Shown: piece after piece, positions 46,610 to 56,260 of the stretch
Numbering within the stretch: position 1 is the first letter of the stretch
Layout: every line of letters begins with the position of its first letter
DNA from: Aerococcaceae bacterium DSM 111021
GTDB taxonomy: Bacteria > Bacillota > Bacilli > Lactobacillales > Aerococcaceae
Assembly (NCBI GenBank): GCA_020112395.1
Contig: JACCEK010000002.1
Coordinates: forward strand, 124,001 to 188,000
Length of the DNA stretch: 64,000 bases
Reading direction: 5' to 3'
The notes under the pieces: generated by a model
Database searches by the model: none
What the model was told of the DNA's origin: nothing
What the model saw: only the letters and a program-made list of their open reading frames with translations
Position numbers and translations under genes: made by a program

Positions 46610-47875
46610 TTAATTTAATGCATCAAATTTCGCTTTCATTGTTGGGTTCTTTCGAACTAATTTCTTAACCGTTAAGTCATCCGCTTTATTATTGGCTAAT
46701 CGCAAGTTGTTTTCGGAAGAGACTAAGGCATCTTTTGTTTTTTGTAGATGCGTAATCGTCTTATCAATTTCATCAATCGCTGTTTTAAATTTCCGACTTG
46801 CCAGGTCATAATTTCTAGCGAATGCCGACTTGAATGTATCGAGATCCTCTTCAAAATTTGTTATATCGATATTTTGTTCACGCATCAAAGCTACTTCTTG
46901 CTTGTACTCTAGCGAATTCATCGCTGCGTTTCGAAGGAGTGTAATAATCGGGATAAAAAATTGTGGACGAATCACATACATCTTCTCATATTCATACGAC
47001 ACATCAACAATTCCATTATTATAGAGTTCATTATCAGATTCTAACATTGAGACAAGAATCGCATATTCACATTTTTTGTCATTTCGGTTTTTATCTAGTT
47101 GCTTAAAAAAATGCTCATTCTTTTTCTTCGTTGCCGTTTCATCGCCTTCATTTTTCATCTCAAACATAATGGAGATAATCTCATTTCCGTACTCATCATG
47201 CTCACGATAGATGTAGTCTCCCTTGCTTCCTGATTTAATATCATTATCTTTGCCGAACTGAGCATTTTTGAAAGCTGTCATTCTTAGGCGGTTAAACTCA
47301 ATCTCACAGTGTTGTTCGAGCGTCTCCCCTACCATCTTCGTGGACTGTTTTGCTTTAAAATCTTTGTAAAAAGCAATCGTCTCGTCTTTCATTTTGATTT
47401 CCGTATCAAATTTCTCTTTAAGCGAATTAAGCTCTAACTCGCGTTCTTTTTCTTGAAGTGAAATTCTCGAATTTAATTCCATAAGTGCTTTCTCTTTTGC
47501 CGAATTAATTTCTGAAAGTTCTAATTTCTTCTCGTTCTCAATCGCTTGTACGCGCGCGTTGAGTTCCGTCAACTCTTTGTCTTTCGCGGCTAAAGCTTGT
47601 TGTAATTCTAATTCTTTATCCTTTTCAAGCGCAGTTGTTTTATTTTTTAATTCCGCAATCTCTTTATCTTTTTCCGACACTTGCTTATCAAACGTATTCT
47701 TCGTCTTCTCCTCAACCAGCGCAAGGTTACTTTCGTGTTGAGCATTAATTTGTTCCAGTTTCTCATGAATCTCTTCATTGAATTCCTTTGTTCGAACTTG
47801 AGCCAAGATATCTGCGTACCCTGCCTCATCAATTGTAAACAACGTCCCGCAATGTGGACACTTAATTTCATTCAT
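46610..47875 (-). CDS. DUF2130 protein with zinc ribbon and coiled coil
   Basis: A 421-residue protein. The N-terminus is a zinc-ribbon half (IKCPHCGTLFT), followed by a long coiled coil (about residues 25-170) with repeated K/E/L heptads, and a C-terminal DUF2130 domain (about 180-330, EQHCEIEFNRLRM, FEMKNEGDETATKKKNEHFFK and VSMLESDNELYNNG). DUF2130 resembles restriction-endonuclease-like folds, so nuclease or DNA-associated function is possible but unproven. It is monocistronic. Confidence 0.87.
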   Translation of the reverse strand: MNEIKCPHCGTLFTIDEAGYADILAQVRTKEFNEEIHEKLEQINAQHESNLALVEEKTKNTFDKQVSEKDKEIAELKNKTTALEKDKELELQQALAAKDKELTELNARVQAIENEKKLELSEINSAKEKALMELNSRISLQEKERELELNSLKEKFDTEIKMKDETIAFYKDFKAKQSTKMVGETLEQHCEIEFNRLRMTAFKNAQFGKDNDIKSGSKGDYIYREHDEYGNEIISIMFEMKNEGDETATKKKNEHFFKQLDKNRNDKKCEYAILVSMLESDNELYNNGIVDVSYEYEKMYVIRPQFFIPIITLLRNAAMNSLEYKQEVALMREQNIDITNFEEDLDTFKSAFARNYDLASRKFKTAIDEIDKTITHLQKTKDALVSSENNLRLANNKADDLTVKKLVRKNPTMKAKFDALN

Positions 47876-47957
47876 TTATATTCCTCCTGTTTTAAAACCA
47901 ACCAGTACGCCTATTATACTAAAGTTTGAGTTAGCAATCGACTGGTGAAGCAAGTTG

Positions 47958-48125
47958 AAACCAACTCGCGACTTATCGCATACCCGTTTGGCGTGAGTTG
48001 AGCCAACTTGCGACTTATCCCATGCCCGTTTGGCGTGAGTTGAGCCAACTTGCGACTTATCACATACCCGTTTGGCGTGAGTTGAGCCAACTTGCGACTT
48101 ATCACACCCCGTTTGGCGTGAGTTG
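47958..48125 (-). repeat. Tandem repeat array C4 (42-bp unit, about four copies)
   Basis: Units of the C1 subtype (TTTGGCGTGAGTTGAGCCAA and CTTGCGACTTATC) at 42-bp intervals, in the same orientation as the other C arrays. It abuts the stop codon of the NERD gene (48126) with no separate hairpin, and the promoter of the DUF2130 gene (TATAAT near 47915) lies on its other side. Confidence 0.92.
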
Positions 48126-49052
48126 TTATTGTGGTAGTTGTATTTCATAGTACAAATTATTAGTTGCACCGATTTTCTCATAATTCTTGGCAAGTGTTCT
48201 ATTTATCGTTCTTTCACTCACCATTCCCCCACAAAACTCATACACATTTCGACGGGTCACCATCTCCGGATGATCATAGTACAAGTATCGCAACTGATAA
48301 GCGGTTCTAAGTATGGCTTCAGACTTTAACTCATTGGTCCAACACCCTTTACACTCGACATATTTGTAACTCATTTGCACATCAAAACTATCACAGCTTT
48401 TACATGTTATCCCTTTTCGTAACTGCTCGAATACTTCCAACGATAGCGACTTAGGTACAAATGGGGTCTGGTCGCGGTGCCTTTCTAAAACTTGATAAAC
48501 ACGATTTAGCGTTTGGTCATACATTGCGAAATGATTGTTCTCGCGGAACTTGCGAATATACCGTTGTAATTGATTCCGCATCACAATATCAAATTCGTTA
48601 CCACTTTCCAACTTCACATCACTATGTTCATTTATAAACACCATCGCTCCAATCACTTCAATCTCAGAACTCACTTCAGCCGCCATATGGCGAATTCGGT
48701 TGACTCGGTGATTCATCTTTGTGACTTGATTGTCACTCATCAAGCGTCCATTGATAAAACATTCGTTATCTTTATATTCAAAGAGGCCTTTATAATTTTT
48801 TACTTCAATAACTAGCCACTGATTCTCGGCGATTACAAGCATATCAACCTCCATCCGCTTGCCGTGGTTGAACCAGTAATTTAAATCATAGCGCCAGTAC
48901 TCACTACCAAACTGTTTAAACCTCTGATAATTCTCCGCCTCACCAACATGCCCTTCATTCAAATTATAGTGTTCTCTTTCCATTTTTTTATCTAAAATCG
49001 CCTCACGGATTTTGCATATGTCTAACTGTTGTAATACTTTACTTTTTTTCAT
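48126..49052 (-). CDS. NERD-domain (nuclease-related) protein
   Basis: A 308-residue protein with an N-terminal NERD domain (about residues 35-135). VGEAENYQRF, EVDMLVIAENQWLVIEVKNYKG and the E...D...EVK arrangement fit the family, which belongs to the restriction-endonuclease-like superfamily. The C-terminal part has a Cys-rich zinc site (CKSCDSFDVQMSYKYVECKGC) and a possible winged helix. It has no partner gene nearby; a DNA-processing role is inferred only from the fold. Confidence 0.85.
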   Translation of the reverse strand: MKKSKVLQQLDICKIREAILDKKMEREHYNLNEGHVGEAENYQRFKQFGSEYWRYDLNYWFNHGKRMEVDMLVIAENQWLVIEVKNYKGLFEYKDNECFINGRLMSDNQVTKMNHRVNRIRHMAAEVSSEIEVIGAMVFINEHSDVKLESGNEFDIVMRNQLQRYIRKFRENNHFAMYDQTLNRVYQVLERHRDQTPFVPKSLSLEVFEQLRKGITCKSCDSFDVQMSYKYVECKGCWTNELKSEAILRTAYQLRYLYYDHPEMVTRRNVYEFCGGMVSERTINRTLAKNYEKIGATNNLYYEIQLPQ

Positions 49053-49128
49053 TCAGCACCTCCATATATAGATACAAGAAAAATGCTCATTTCCATTAAT
49101 TTATTTCTAAAAAACTGCAAATAAAAAA

Positions 49129-49147
49129 GGCCACCACAAAAGTGACC
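49129..49147 (-). terminator. Terminator of the exopolysaccharide operon
   Basis: On the minus strand, GGTCAC/GTGGCC with one mismatch around TTTTGTG, followed by TTTTTTA, 12 bp past the EAL gene stop. Confidence 0.75.
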
Positions 49148-49159
49148 AGTAAATTCATA

Positions 49160-49876
49160 TTATAATTCGACTGACTTAGCCCAATAGTAACCTTGTTGCC
49201 AAACGATGCCACGCTCGAAGAGTTTCTCTGAAGCTTCTTGGCTCTCAACGCCTTCGACTATAAATTTTATACCGTGTTTTTGGGCGAGACTTTGCCAGGC
49301 ATCTAAAAACAAGCCCAGAGTCTCGACATCTAAATTATTAAACGACAGCAATGATAATTTTAAACTTGATATACAGTCAATATTATTCATGACGAGTTCC
49401 AAAGTGTTTTGACCAGTCGCTACGTCATCAATACTCACTTTATAACTTAGACCATGGATTTTTTGAATAAATGTCTCCATTTTAAATGAGACACCTTCAA
49501 CAGCAAAATCAACGGGAACGAGTTTTTCTGTAATCTCAATATGGATTTGCTTAGAATAGTCTTTTAACTGATCCAAATACCTCCATGTTGATTCGTAAAT
49601 AAATTGTTGCGGATGAATGTTATAGTTAAAGGTATATTGAGGGTACTTCTCACACAAGACCATGAGCTGCCCAGCGTACCAATCAACTAATAAGTGATTT
49701 CTCTCTTCACATGAAATATAAAAATCTAGTAAGTCTTCTGGATAGCGGTGGTTCTGGCGAGAACGTAATAATACCTCAAAGTGAGTCATGTCATATTTGC
49801 CTTCTGGCAAAACATGAATGATGGGTTGAAATTCTAAGTAAAAATCATTTTTTTGTGTCTCATATTGAATTATCAA
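49160..49876 (-). CDS. EAL-domain c-di-GMP phosphodiesterase (copy 1)
   Basis: A 238-residue stand-alone EAL domain. All expected catalytic residues are visible: E34 in FEVLLR (EVL for EAL), N86, E114 in EITE, D150-D151, K173, E208 and Q228 in WQQGYY. It should hydrolyse c-di-GMP to pGpG and so oppose the adjacent diguanylate cyclase. A TTG start with AGAGGTG upstream is used; an ATG out of frame just before it ends after six codons. It is the last gene of the synthase operon. Confidence 0.9.
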   Translation of the reverse strand: MIIQYETQKNDFYLEFQPIIHVLPEGKYDMTHFEVLLRSRQNHRYPEDLLDFYISCEERNHLLVDWYAGQLMVLCEKYPQYTFNYNIHPQQFIYESTWRYLDQLKDYSKQIHIEITEKLVPVDFAVEGVSFKMETFIQKIHGLSYKVSIDDVATGQNTLELVMNNIDCISSLKLSLLSFNNLDVETLGLFLDAWQSLAQKHGIKFIVEGVESQEASEKLFERGIVWQQGYYWAKSVEL

Positions 49877-49902
49877 TCATACACACCTCTATTCAGTTTA
49901 GT

Positions 49903-50946
49903 TTATCCAATGACGATTTGATCTTTTCCATTTTCCTTGGCCGTATAAAGTGCACTATCCGCTCTTTTAAAAGTTGAGGTAAGTTCTTCTTTGCTCGATC
50001 GGTGCGCAACACCAATGGATACAGTCACTTCTAATAATTCCCCTTCAGCAGTAGGAATACGCAAATCTCTAATTCGTTTGTGAATATTTTGAGCTAGCTG
50101 TGTTACTTTTCCATCACTACAGTCTTCTATCAAAGCGACAAACTCTTCACCGCCGTAACGATAGAAAAATTGTTTTTCCTGTGGCATGCTTGATAAAACC
50201 ATCGCAATCTCTCGGATGACAGCATCACCCACTAAATGACCATGAATATCATTGAAGCACTTGAAGTCATCAATATCAATGACCAGTAAAGCAAAGCTTC
50301 CGTCTATAAATGATAACCTTTCTAAATCCTCACGAAACTTTCGCGAATTATATAAATTGGTTAAATTATCAATTTCAGCTAAATTGAATAAATATTGAAT
50401 ATCTTTCATCACATTGTGAACAATAATAATGGTAACTGTGGCAGTAACCAGAACAATTGAATGGATAATCACGGACTGCATGATTTCATTAAGTAATATA
50501 ATACTTAATGGGAATGCGATTGCTATATAATAATAAACTAACGTTAACATTTGACCTATACCTGAAAAATGTTTCTTGGACCATTCAAATACACGCGTGT
50601 AAGTTAATAATAAAATGATCACAATAACTAAGTTTAATGACGCTGGTAAAAAACCTTCAAGAAGAAAACGAAACATCCCTAATAAAAAAATAGTTGGCAA
50701 GGCAACTTTGTCACCTAAGTATTTCATCATTAAAGCGAAAAGAACCAATCGAAAATCAAAATGGACATCTAAAATAACGACCGAGAAATTGAGTAGTAAA
50801 ACACCTACTAAGGTTTCTAATGCGATATAGATGACCGTTTGTTTTCTAGTTTGCCTTTCTACATTGAAATAATCTACATTTAATTTCCATAAAATATAAA
50901 TGTTTAGTAATATAATCCCGATGTTAGCTAACAAACTAACAATCAT
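49903..50946 (-). CDS. Membrane GGDEF diguanylate cyclase (copy 1)
   Basis: A 347-residue protein with a 5TMR-LYT-like sensory part (about residues 1-180, MIVSLLANIGIILLNIYILWK...FDFRLVLFALMMKYLG) and a GGDEF domain (about 185-347). DIDDFKCFND carries the metal sites and RYGGEEF (265-269) is the active loop; no RxxD inhibitory site precedes it. It makes c-di-GMP for the PilZ domain of the synthase. The signal sensed is unknown. GGAGG seven bases before the ATG. Confidence 0.92.
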   Translation of the reverse strand: MIVSLLANIGIILLNIYILWKLNVDYFNVERQTRKQTVIYIALETLVGVLLLNFSVVILDVHFDFRLVLFALMMKYLGDKVALPTIFLLGMFRFLLEGFLPASLNLVIVIILLLTYTRVFEWSKKHFSGIGQMLTLVYYYIAIAFPLSIILLNEIMQSVIIHSIVLVTATVTIIIVHNVMKDIQYLFNLAEIDNLTNLYNSRKFREDLERLSFIDGSFALLVIDIDDFKCFNDIHGHLVGDAVIREIAMVLSSMPQEKQFFYRYGGEEFVALIEDCSDGKVTQLAQNIHKRIRDLRIPTAEGELLEVTVSIGVAHRSSKEELTSTFKRADSALYTAKENGKDQIVIG

Positions 50947-50988
50947 TTCTATACCTCCAATAAATTGCTATAGTATTGCCTTTTTGAA

Positions 50989-52698
50989 TCAGTCATCATC
51001 CAAACCTACTACAGAATGGCCCGCTATGACACTATCTTGAATAGTCAAGACATACTGATACGTATCGTTAGAATGTGTTTCAATTGTCACTGTATAATCC
51101 CCCTCGTTCAGTAAGGATGTCACGTGCTCTGCTAGAATGAGCTGTCCCTTCTGATAATCGGGTATAAAGTCTTCCAAGTAAACTAAATATGGCCAATTGT
51201 CTAATGTTGTCACCATCTCACCCGTTTGACTTACAATGGATACTCGCTTGATTTGATTGCCAGCGTAATCCACTGGAATCAACACCGCTTGCCCGACTTC
51301 AGTGTCTTGACTCTCGCCAAGAATCATCTGGTCAAATAAATATACATCCTGGTTCCAAGTCGCTCCCGTATTAAAGCGAAAGGTTAGCGTACCTACATTA
51401 CCCATCGCTTCAACCTCTCCCAACAACCTCTCTATAACTTGCGGAAAGAAATAAACACCGTCCTCGTTTTTTTCATAGTCTTGTCCCTCTAGCATTCTCT
51501 CACCATTAAACAAAACCTCTTGTAATTCAGTTTCGTTAAATTCTAAGTTAACAAACAATTCGCCTTGAATGTCTTTAATAAAAGTCATATCTATATAAGA
51601 ACCATATGCAGAACTACTAAACATTGATTGAACAACGATATCGCCAAGTTTTTCTGGTCCCCAACCGAAGGTAACGCGATTGAAATGCTGGCCATTATCC
51701 CACAACATTAAAGCAATCGGTTTATCGCGAGTCAGACCATTCATTTGTTCAATAAACTTATACGTTTCGCCGACATTATTCACTTCAGGATGACGGTCAA
51801 AACCGAGTAAACCATATTCCCCAATCAGCACACCAATCTGTTGATCCGTAAAGGTTCTCTCTAATTGGCCAATTAATTCCTCATTCAACTCTCGTTGAGT
51901 CTTTCCATCTCTAAAGGGGTCATCCAACATGGTCACACCGATATTATTACTAAATTCCCATTCCCCGTAATAGTGAATCGATGCTATTAAATAGGGGTCA
52001 TTTAGCTGTTGGATCTCACTCAATAAAGCATCTAAATCTGCCTGTCGACTTTTCGATAGTAAGGTCGGCAAGACAAGCATCCGTTGTGTATTCAAGCCGC
52101 CAGATTCACGAACTACCGAATGAAATGCACGGTTAATCTTTGCTAAGCGAGTATATTGTTCAGATTCTTCCGCTTCAAAGGAAGGTTCGTTAATCGACTC
52201 AAAAAATAAGTGGTGATTATATTCGCTAAATCGGTCAGCTAACTGTGTCCAAATAGCTACAAAACGTTTGTATTCATCACTTGTTTCCTGTCCGTCCCAT
52301 TGATTCAGCCATTCTGTCGAATCATGATGAAGGTTAATCAGAACGTATAAATCCTCTTCTAACGCCCATCTGACTACGTCTTCATATCTATCCAAATAAT
52401 CAGAATCAATCATATACTCTGAATCCATTCGGTAATGCAAAGTCAGGGGTATGCGAATACTTTGGAAGCCTTCTGCTTTAATCGCTTGAATTAATTCGCG
52501 CGACACCTTGGGATTATCCCACGTTTGTTCACCCAAATCAGCCTCAATATCGTGACTATCAAACGTATTCCCTAAGTTCCAACCACTGCCTAAATTATTC
52601 ACGTATGTCATTGAGACTGACTCCCCTGATATATTGGTTTGTTGCTGGACTATCATACTTAGCAAAACAACAAGTTTGAGTATATTCATCATATCCAA
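50989..52698 (-). CDS. Secreted GH5 glucanase of the exopolysaccharide operon
   Basis: About 569 residues: a short N-terminal signal or anchor (about residues 5-25), a GH5 catalytic domain with GSGWNLGNTFD, acid/base E171 in SINEP and nucleophile E294 in IGEYG, and a C-terminal part with a CBM_X2-like module (FNETELQEVLFNGERMLEGQDYE) and a second beta-rich domain. It probably trims or releases cellulose-type glucan, as BcsZ and CcsZ do in other loci. The start is uncertain between TTG and an ATG two codons later. It has no LPXTG. Confidence 0.88.
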   Translation of the reverse strand: MDMMNILKLVVLLSMIVQQQTNISGESVSMTYVNNLGSGWNLGNTFDSHDIEADLGEQTWDNPKVSRELIQAIKAEGFQSIRIPLTLHYRMDSEYMIDSDYLDRYEDVVRWALEEDLYVLINLHHDSTEWLNQWDGQETSDEYKRFVAIWTQLADRFSEYNHHLFFESINEPSFEAEESEQYTRLAKINRAFHSVVRESGGLNTQRMLVLPTLLSKSRQADLDALLSEIQQLNDPYLIASIHYYGEWEFSNNIGVTMLDDPFRDGKTQRELNEELIGQLERTFTDQQIGVLIGEYGLLGFDRHPEVNNVGETYKFIEQMNGLTRDKPIALMLWDNGQHFNRVTFGWGPEKLGDIVVQSMFSSSAYGSYIDMTFIKDIQGELFVNLEFNETELQEVLFNGERMLEGQDYEKNEDGVYFFPQVIERLLGEVEAMGNVGTLTFRFNTGATWNQDVYLFDQMILGESQDTEVGQAVLIPVDYAGNQIKRVSIVSQTGEMVTTLDNWPYLVYLEDFIPDYQKGQLILAEHVTSLLNEGDYTVTIETHSNDTYQYVLTIQDSVIAGHSVVGLDDD

Positions 52699-52812
52699 TT
52701 GACTCCTTTATTCAATCCACCATTCGCCAACACCTTATTCATCGAAAATGTACCGCCAGCAAGCCGTTGAAGCGGTGCGATGGACGAACTCATTAGCACC
52801 TAGAGGCCGAAT

Positions 52813-53514
52813 TTACTGCTTATACAAATCTTTCAACAATTCATTCGCAAAAGCCAGCTTCGCTTTCAATTGCATGTTTTCCTCTTCTAAAGCTACAAGT
52901 CTATGTTCAAGTTCAGAATCTGTTTGTTTTCGAGTATTGGTAGTAACATTTCTTTGCTCCTCGACTGTCCGTGGCAGCTTAACTCTTTCAACTACTGGTT
53001 CTTGTCGAGGTGGCTCTTCAACATAACTTTGCTCAATCGGTTCGCGAGACACTTGAGGTTCAGGTCGCAGACTCGCTTTCTCTTCGACTACCGGTTGTGT
53101 TTTTTGATAAATTGACTGAGAAGCCTTATTCGCCGTCTCAGTCTTTTGCTTGATATCCGATAAATTAATCACATCGCTGTGATAATGTGCTTTCACATCT
53201 GCATGAGGTGTCGCTAATTGGACAATTTTTTGCTGGTCCTCCACTTGATAAACACCTTCTGGCAAGTTAAATAAAGACTTGTCATCCGTTATATCGGTCG
53301 TTAAATTCAATTCTTCAACCACATCACTCATCGCTTCGGACTCATTAATATATTGTAAGAGTAATTGATTTTCTTGGCTGACACTCTCAGCACGCTCAGC
53401 GATTTCACGGTGCTTTTTCTCCATATCTATATATAAGTCATCGATATACTCTTGAACATCTTGTCGATTATATCCACCGATCCAAGCACGTTTTAATTGC
53501 ATTGTTTCATTCAT
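52813..53514 (-). CDS. DivIVA-like coiled-coil protein in the exopolysaccharide operon
   Basis: A 233-residue protein whose N-terminus (LKRAWIGGYNRQDVQEYIDDL) resembles the membrane-curvature-binding domain of DivIVA/GpsB (KxxFxGYDxxxVxxFL). A disordered middle rich in Pro, Glu and Gln follows, then a short C-terminal coiled coil (SELEHRLVALEEENMQLKAKL). There is no membrane segment. In this operon it may place the synthase at a septum or pole; this is inference. It is not the cell-division DivIVA itself, which has a different context. Confidence 0.65.
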   Translation of the reverse strand: MNETMQLKRAWIGGYNRQDVQEYIDDLYIDMEKKHREIAERAESVSQENQLLLQYINESEAMSDVVEELNLTTDITDDKSLFNLPEGVYQVEDQQKIVQLATPHADVKAHYHSDVINLSDIKQKTETANKASQSIYQKTQPVVEEKASLRPEPQVSREPIEQSYVEEPPRQEPVVERVKLPRTVEEQRNVTTNTRKQTDSELEHRLVALEEENMQLKAKLAFANELLKDLYKQ

Positions 53515-53531
53515 AATATCTACCTCTTTAG

Positions 53532-54764
53532 TTATTCGCTTCGATAAAACGGGAAAAATTCTTCAGTTAAGTTCTGAGGCGTATAAGTCACAAATATATA
53601 ATCATAATCCCCATCCTCAATAATTTCTTCAATACTTCCGCCATAGTAACGAGGATCAACCATCGTTGTTTGTTGAGTACCAACACTTAAAAAGGACGCA
53701 ACAGGAACAATCATCGAATCTTTAATAAACAAGACTTTAGGCATCTCTTCACTGTCATCTTGTAAATTAGTGACTTGAACAATGCCAGGATTCCCATCCA
53801 TATAGGTAAAGAATTTATCACTCGTCGGGTCATATTTATTTTTGCCCGATCTTAAAATACTCGTATTCAATAATGATTCTTCAAAACGACCTTGTCGGGT
53901 TATGTCTAGAGTCGAGGACTGTTCGTAAACATGAAAGTTGGTTTCGAATTTTGGATAGATTAAAGTAAAATCATCAATGCCAGTATACAACTGTCCTACA
54001 CTTCGCCCCATTGAACCGAGATACGCGTCTTCATAAACAATTTGGTTATAATTAGTTAAGTCTGTTGTTATCTCTTTATTATTGAATTCAAACCCATACC
54101 GCTCTTCTAATTCATTCACTAACTGTGTAAACGCCCAAAAAGTTACATCCGTCTTCCAGTGATGATCTGTCTTATAGAAACTGTCTGCTATACTTATATT
54201 TTGCTCTTTCATCAAAGAACGGTAATCAATATAGGTAATTTGAAAATCATCCAAATAACTTAAAAATTGATCTGCTGTCTCATTCGCGTAATTATAAGGA
54301 ATACCCGTATCAAAATTTGTCACTCCGACTTCAAACTTATCTGGTGTCATTAAGTAAATGACTTCAGCGCCTAAGTCTTTAGCAACACTATTCAATCGAC
54401 CCATCCGAGAGGCTAATTCAATCGTTTCGTTCGGCCCCGTCGTAAAGTAAGTATAATGCATATTCCCCTCATCATCACGAACAGAAGAAAAATTACTCAC
54501 CTCGTGTTTTAAAAGCAACTTTTGAATATAACCATAGCCTTCTACATAAAGGTATCGATCAGAGACTTGATCATTTAACAAAGCGCTCATATCATTGACA
54601 AAATTCGGAAGCTCATCAACTTCATCTTCAGTTTGATTGAAAAATGCTTCCACATGATTCAATATAACCTCATGGTTTTCCTTAATATTTGCCCAGGCAG
54701 AATAAAAGATAAAAGCAAAAAATAAACACGCTGTGACTATTTTTTTAATTCTTAATGGTATCAT
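53532..54764 (-). CDS. AlgJ/AlgX-like (DHHW) O-acetylation protein
   Basis: A 410-residue protein with an N-terminal membrane anchor (about residues 8-27) and an extracytoplasmic SGNH-like domain of the AlgX/AlgJ/DHHW type. FYKTDHHWKTDVTFW holds the catalytic Asp-His pair, and VLFIKDSMIVPVASFL holds the nucleophile-type Ser. It probably transfers acetyl groups supplied by the MBOAT protein at 54776 to the polysaccharide. The genes are 11 bp apart. Confidence 0.87.
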   Translation of the reverse strand: MIPLRIKKIVTACLFFAFIFYSAWANIKENHEVILNHVEAFFNQTEDEVDELPNFVNDMSALLNDQVSDRYLYVEGYGYIQKLLLKHEVSNFSSVRDDEGNMHYTYFTTGPNETIELASRMGRLNSVAKDLGAEVIYLMTPDKFEVGVTNFDTGIPYNYANETADQFLSYLDDFQITYIDYRSLMKEQNISIADSFYKTDHHWKTDVTFWAFTQLVNELEERYGFEFNNKEITTDLTNYNQIVYEDAYLGSMGRSVGQLYTGIDDFTLIYPKFETNFHVYEQSSTLDITRQGRFEESLLNTSILRSGKNKYDPTSDKFFTYMDGNPGIVQVTNLQDDSEEMPKVLFIKDSMIVPVASFLSVGTQQTTMVDPRYYGGSIEEIIEDGDYDYIFVTYTPQNLTEEFFPFYRSE

Positions 54765-54775
54765 CTTTCATCCTC

Positions 54776-56260
54776 CTAAAATTGGAAATAGATAAAGGAA
54801 TTGTAAGTCCCTTTAACGAGATACGAGACGGATACAAGGAGAAGAATGAACATGACGGCTGGATACAGAATATTAATCAAAGTCTTGAATTGAACGGACT
54901 CACTTAATCGATGATTTGAGATACCACCGTGAGACGAAAAACGTTGGCGAATAGTGATTCCATTAACAAACCAATCATTGACACGGTGGGCAATCGGCAT
55001 CGTAAAGATGATGCCAACAAGATAAAAAATGCCATACTCCCGTAAAAACATCCACACATAATCATTGACGATTGGTTGCGTAATAAAATTAAACATACTC
55101 ATCAAATAACTTCCAGCTTCCATTAAAGAACCTGAGCGGAAAATCACCCAGCCAATCATAACAACAAACATGGCATAAATATGTCTCATTCGCCGACTCA
55201 ACTTCAATTCATCGAATTCGATGATTCTCTCAAACGCAATAAATATAAAATTCCATAACCCCCAAATTAAGAAGGTCCAGTTAGCACCATGCCACAAGCC
55301 TGTTACCAACCAAACAACACTCATATTTCGAATTAAAATATCTTGATTTCTCACCCGCGACCCGCCAAGCGGGAAATAGACATAGTGCTTAAACCACTCC
55401 GCCAAAGTCATATGCCAACGGCGCCAAAACTCTGAGATTGATTGTGATATATAAGGGTAATTAAAGTTTTCCGGCAACTCAAAACCAAACAACTGAGCCA
55501 CTCCAATCGCCATATCAGAATAACCAGAAAAATCATAGTAAATTTGTAAAGTATAAGCAATGATACCTAGCCACGCTAATGTCAGTGACATCGTATCCAT
55601 CTGGTTCAATGCAAAGATTCGATCTGTCACAATTCCCATTTGGTTAGCGATCAGCACCTTTTTACTTAAACCCGTAATAAAGCGCGTTGCACCATCCGAA
55701 AACTTTACAACATTCACCCCGCGTGTAGTCACTTGTGGTTTAAAATCAACATAACGCATAATAGGTCCCTGATTCATCTTAGGAAAGAAATTAAAGAAAA
55801 GGGCTAAATTCAATATATTTTTCTCAACTGGAGCTTCCCCTTTATACACATCCACGAGATATGAAATCCCAGAAAAGATATAAAACGAAATACCAATCGG
55901 CAAAGCCCAATGGACCACCGGCGTTAAGCCACTCGTCGCAGTATTTAAACTCCCAGAGAGAAACGGGATATACTTCATCCATACTAATATAGACACATTT
56001 ACGACAACACCAAGGGTTGCGGCCATTTTTCTAAGCCGTTGATGCTTTTGCAAGGCTGAAATCAACAAGCCGCATACATAATTAAAGACAATGGTCACAA
56101 TAAAAAGCAGCACATAATACGGCTCGCCCCAAGCATAAAAGACAAAGCCTAATAGAACGAGAAGGATATTTTGCATTGCTCGAGAGAAAAAGAAAAGGTG
56201 ATATAAAACGATACTTAACGGCAAAAAATAAAATAAAAACTCAATACTTGAAAATGCCAT
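54776..56260 (-). CDS. MBOAT O-acyltransferase (AlgI/DltB-like)
   Basis: A 494-residue polytopic membrane protein. The MBOAT core NYPYISQSISEFWRRWHMTLAEWFKHYVYFPLGGSR and the active histidine in TGLWHGANWTFLIWG are clear. It passes acetyl groups across the membrane to the AlgJ-like partner. DltB for teichoic acid D-alanylation is excluded by context, since no dltA, dltC or dltD is nearby. Its start overlaps the stop of the upstream gene by one base. Confidence 0.92.
   Translation of the reverse strand: MAFSSIEFLFYFLPLSIVLYHLFFFSRAMQNILLVLLGFVFYAWGEPYYVLLFIVTIVFNYVCGLLISALQKHQRLRKMAATLGVVVNVSILVWMKYIPFLSGSLNTATSGLTPVVHWALPIGISFYIFSGISYLVDVYKGEAPVEKNILNLALFFNFFPKMNQGPIMRYVDFKPQVTTRGVNVVKFSDGATRFITGLSKKVLIANQMGIVTDRIFALNQMDTMSLTLAWLGIIAYTLQIYYDFSGYSDMAIGVAQLFGFELPENFNYPYISQSISEFWRRWHMTLAEWFKHYVYFPLGGSRVRNQDILIRNMSVVWLVTGLWHGANWTFLIWGLWNFIFIAFERIIEFDELKLSRRMRHIYAMFVVMIGWVIFRSGSLMEAGSYLMSMFNFITQPIVNDYVWMFLREYGIFYLVGIIFTMPIAHRVNDWFVNGITIRQRFSSHGGISNHRLSESVQFKTLINILYPAVMFILLLVSVSYLVKGTYNSFIYFQF

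Noticed and set aside
54776-56260. DltB of a teichoic-acid D-alanylation operon
   Set aside because: No dltA, dltC or dltD genes are adjacent, and the partner is an AlgJ/AlgX-like protein in a cellulose-type locus.
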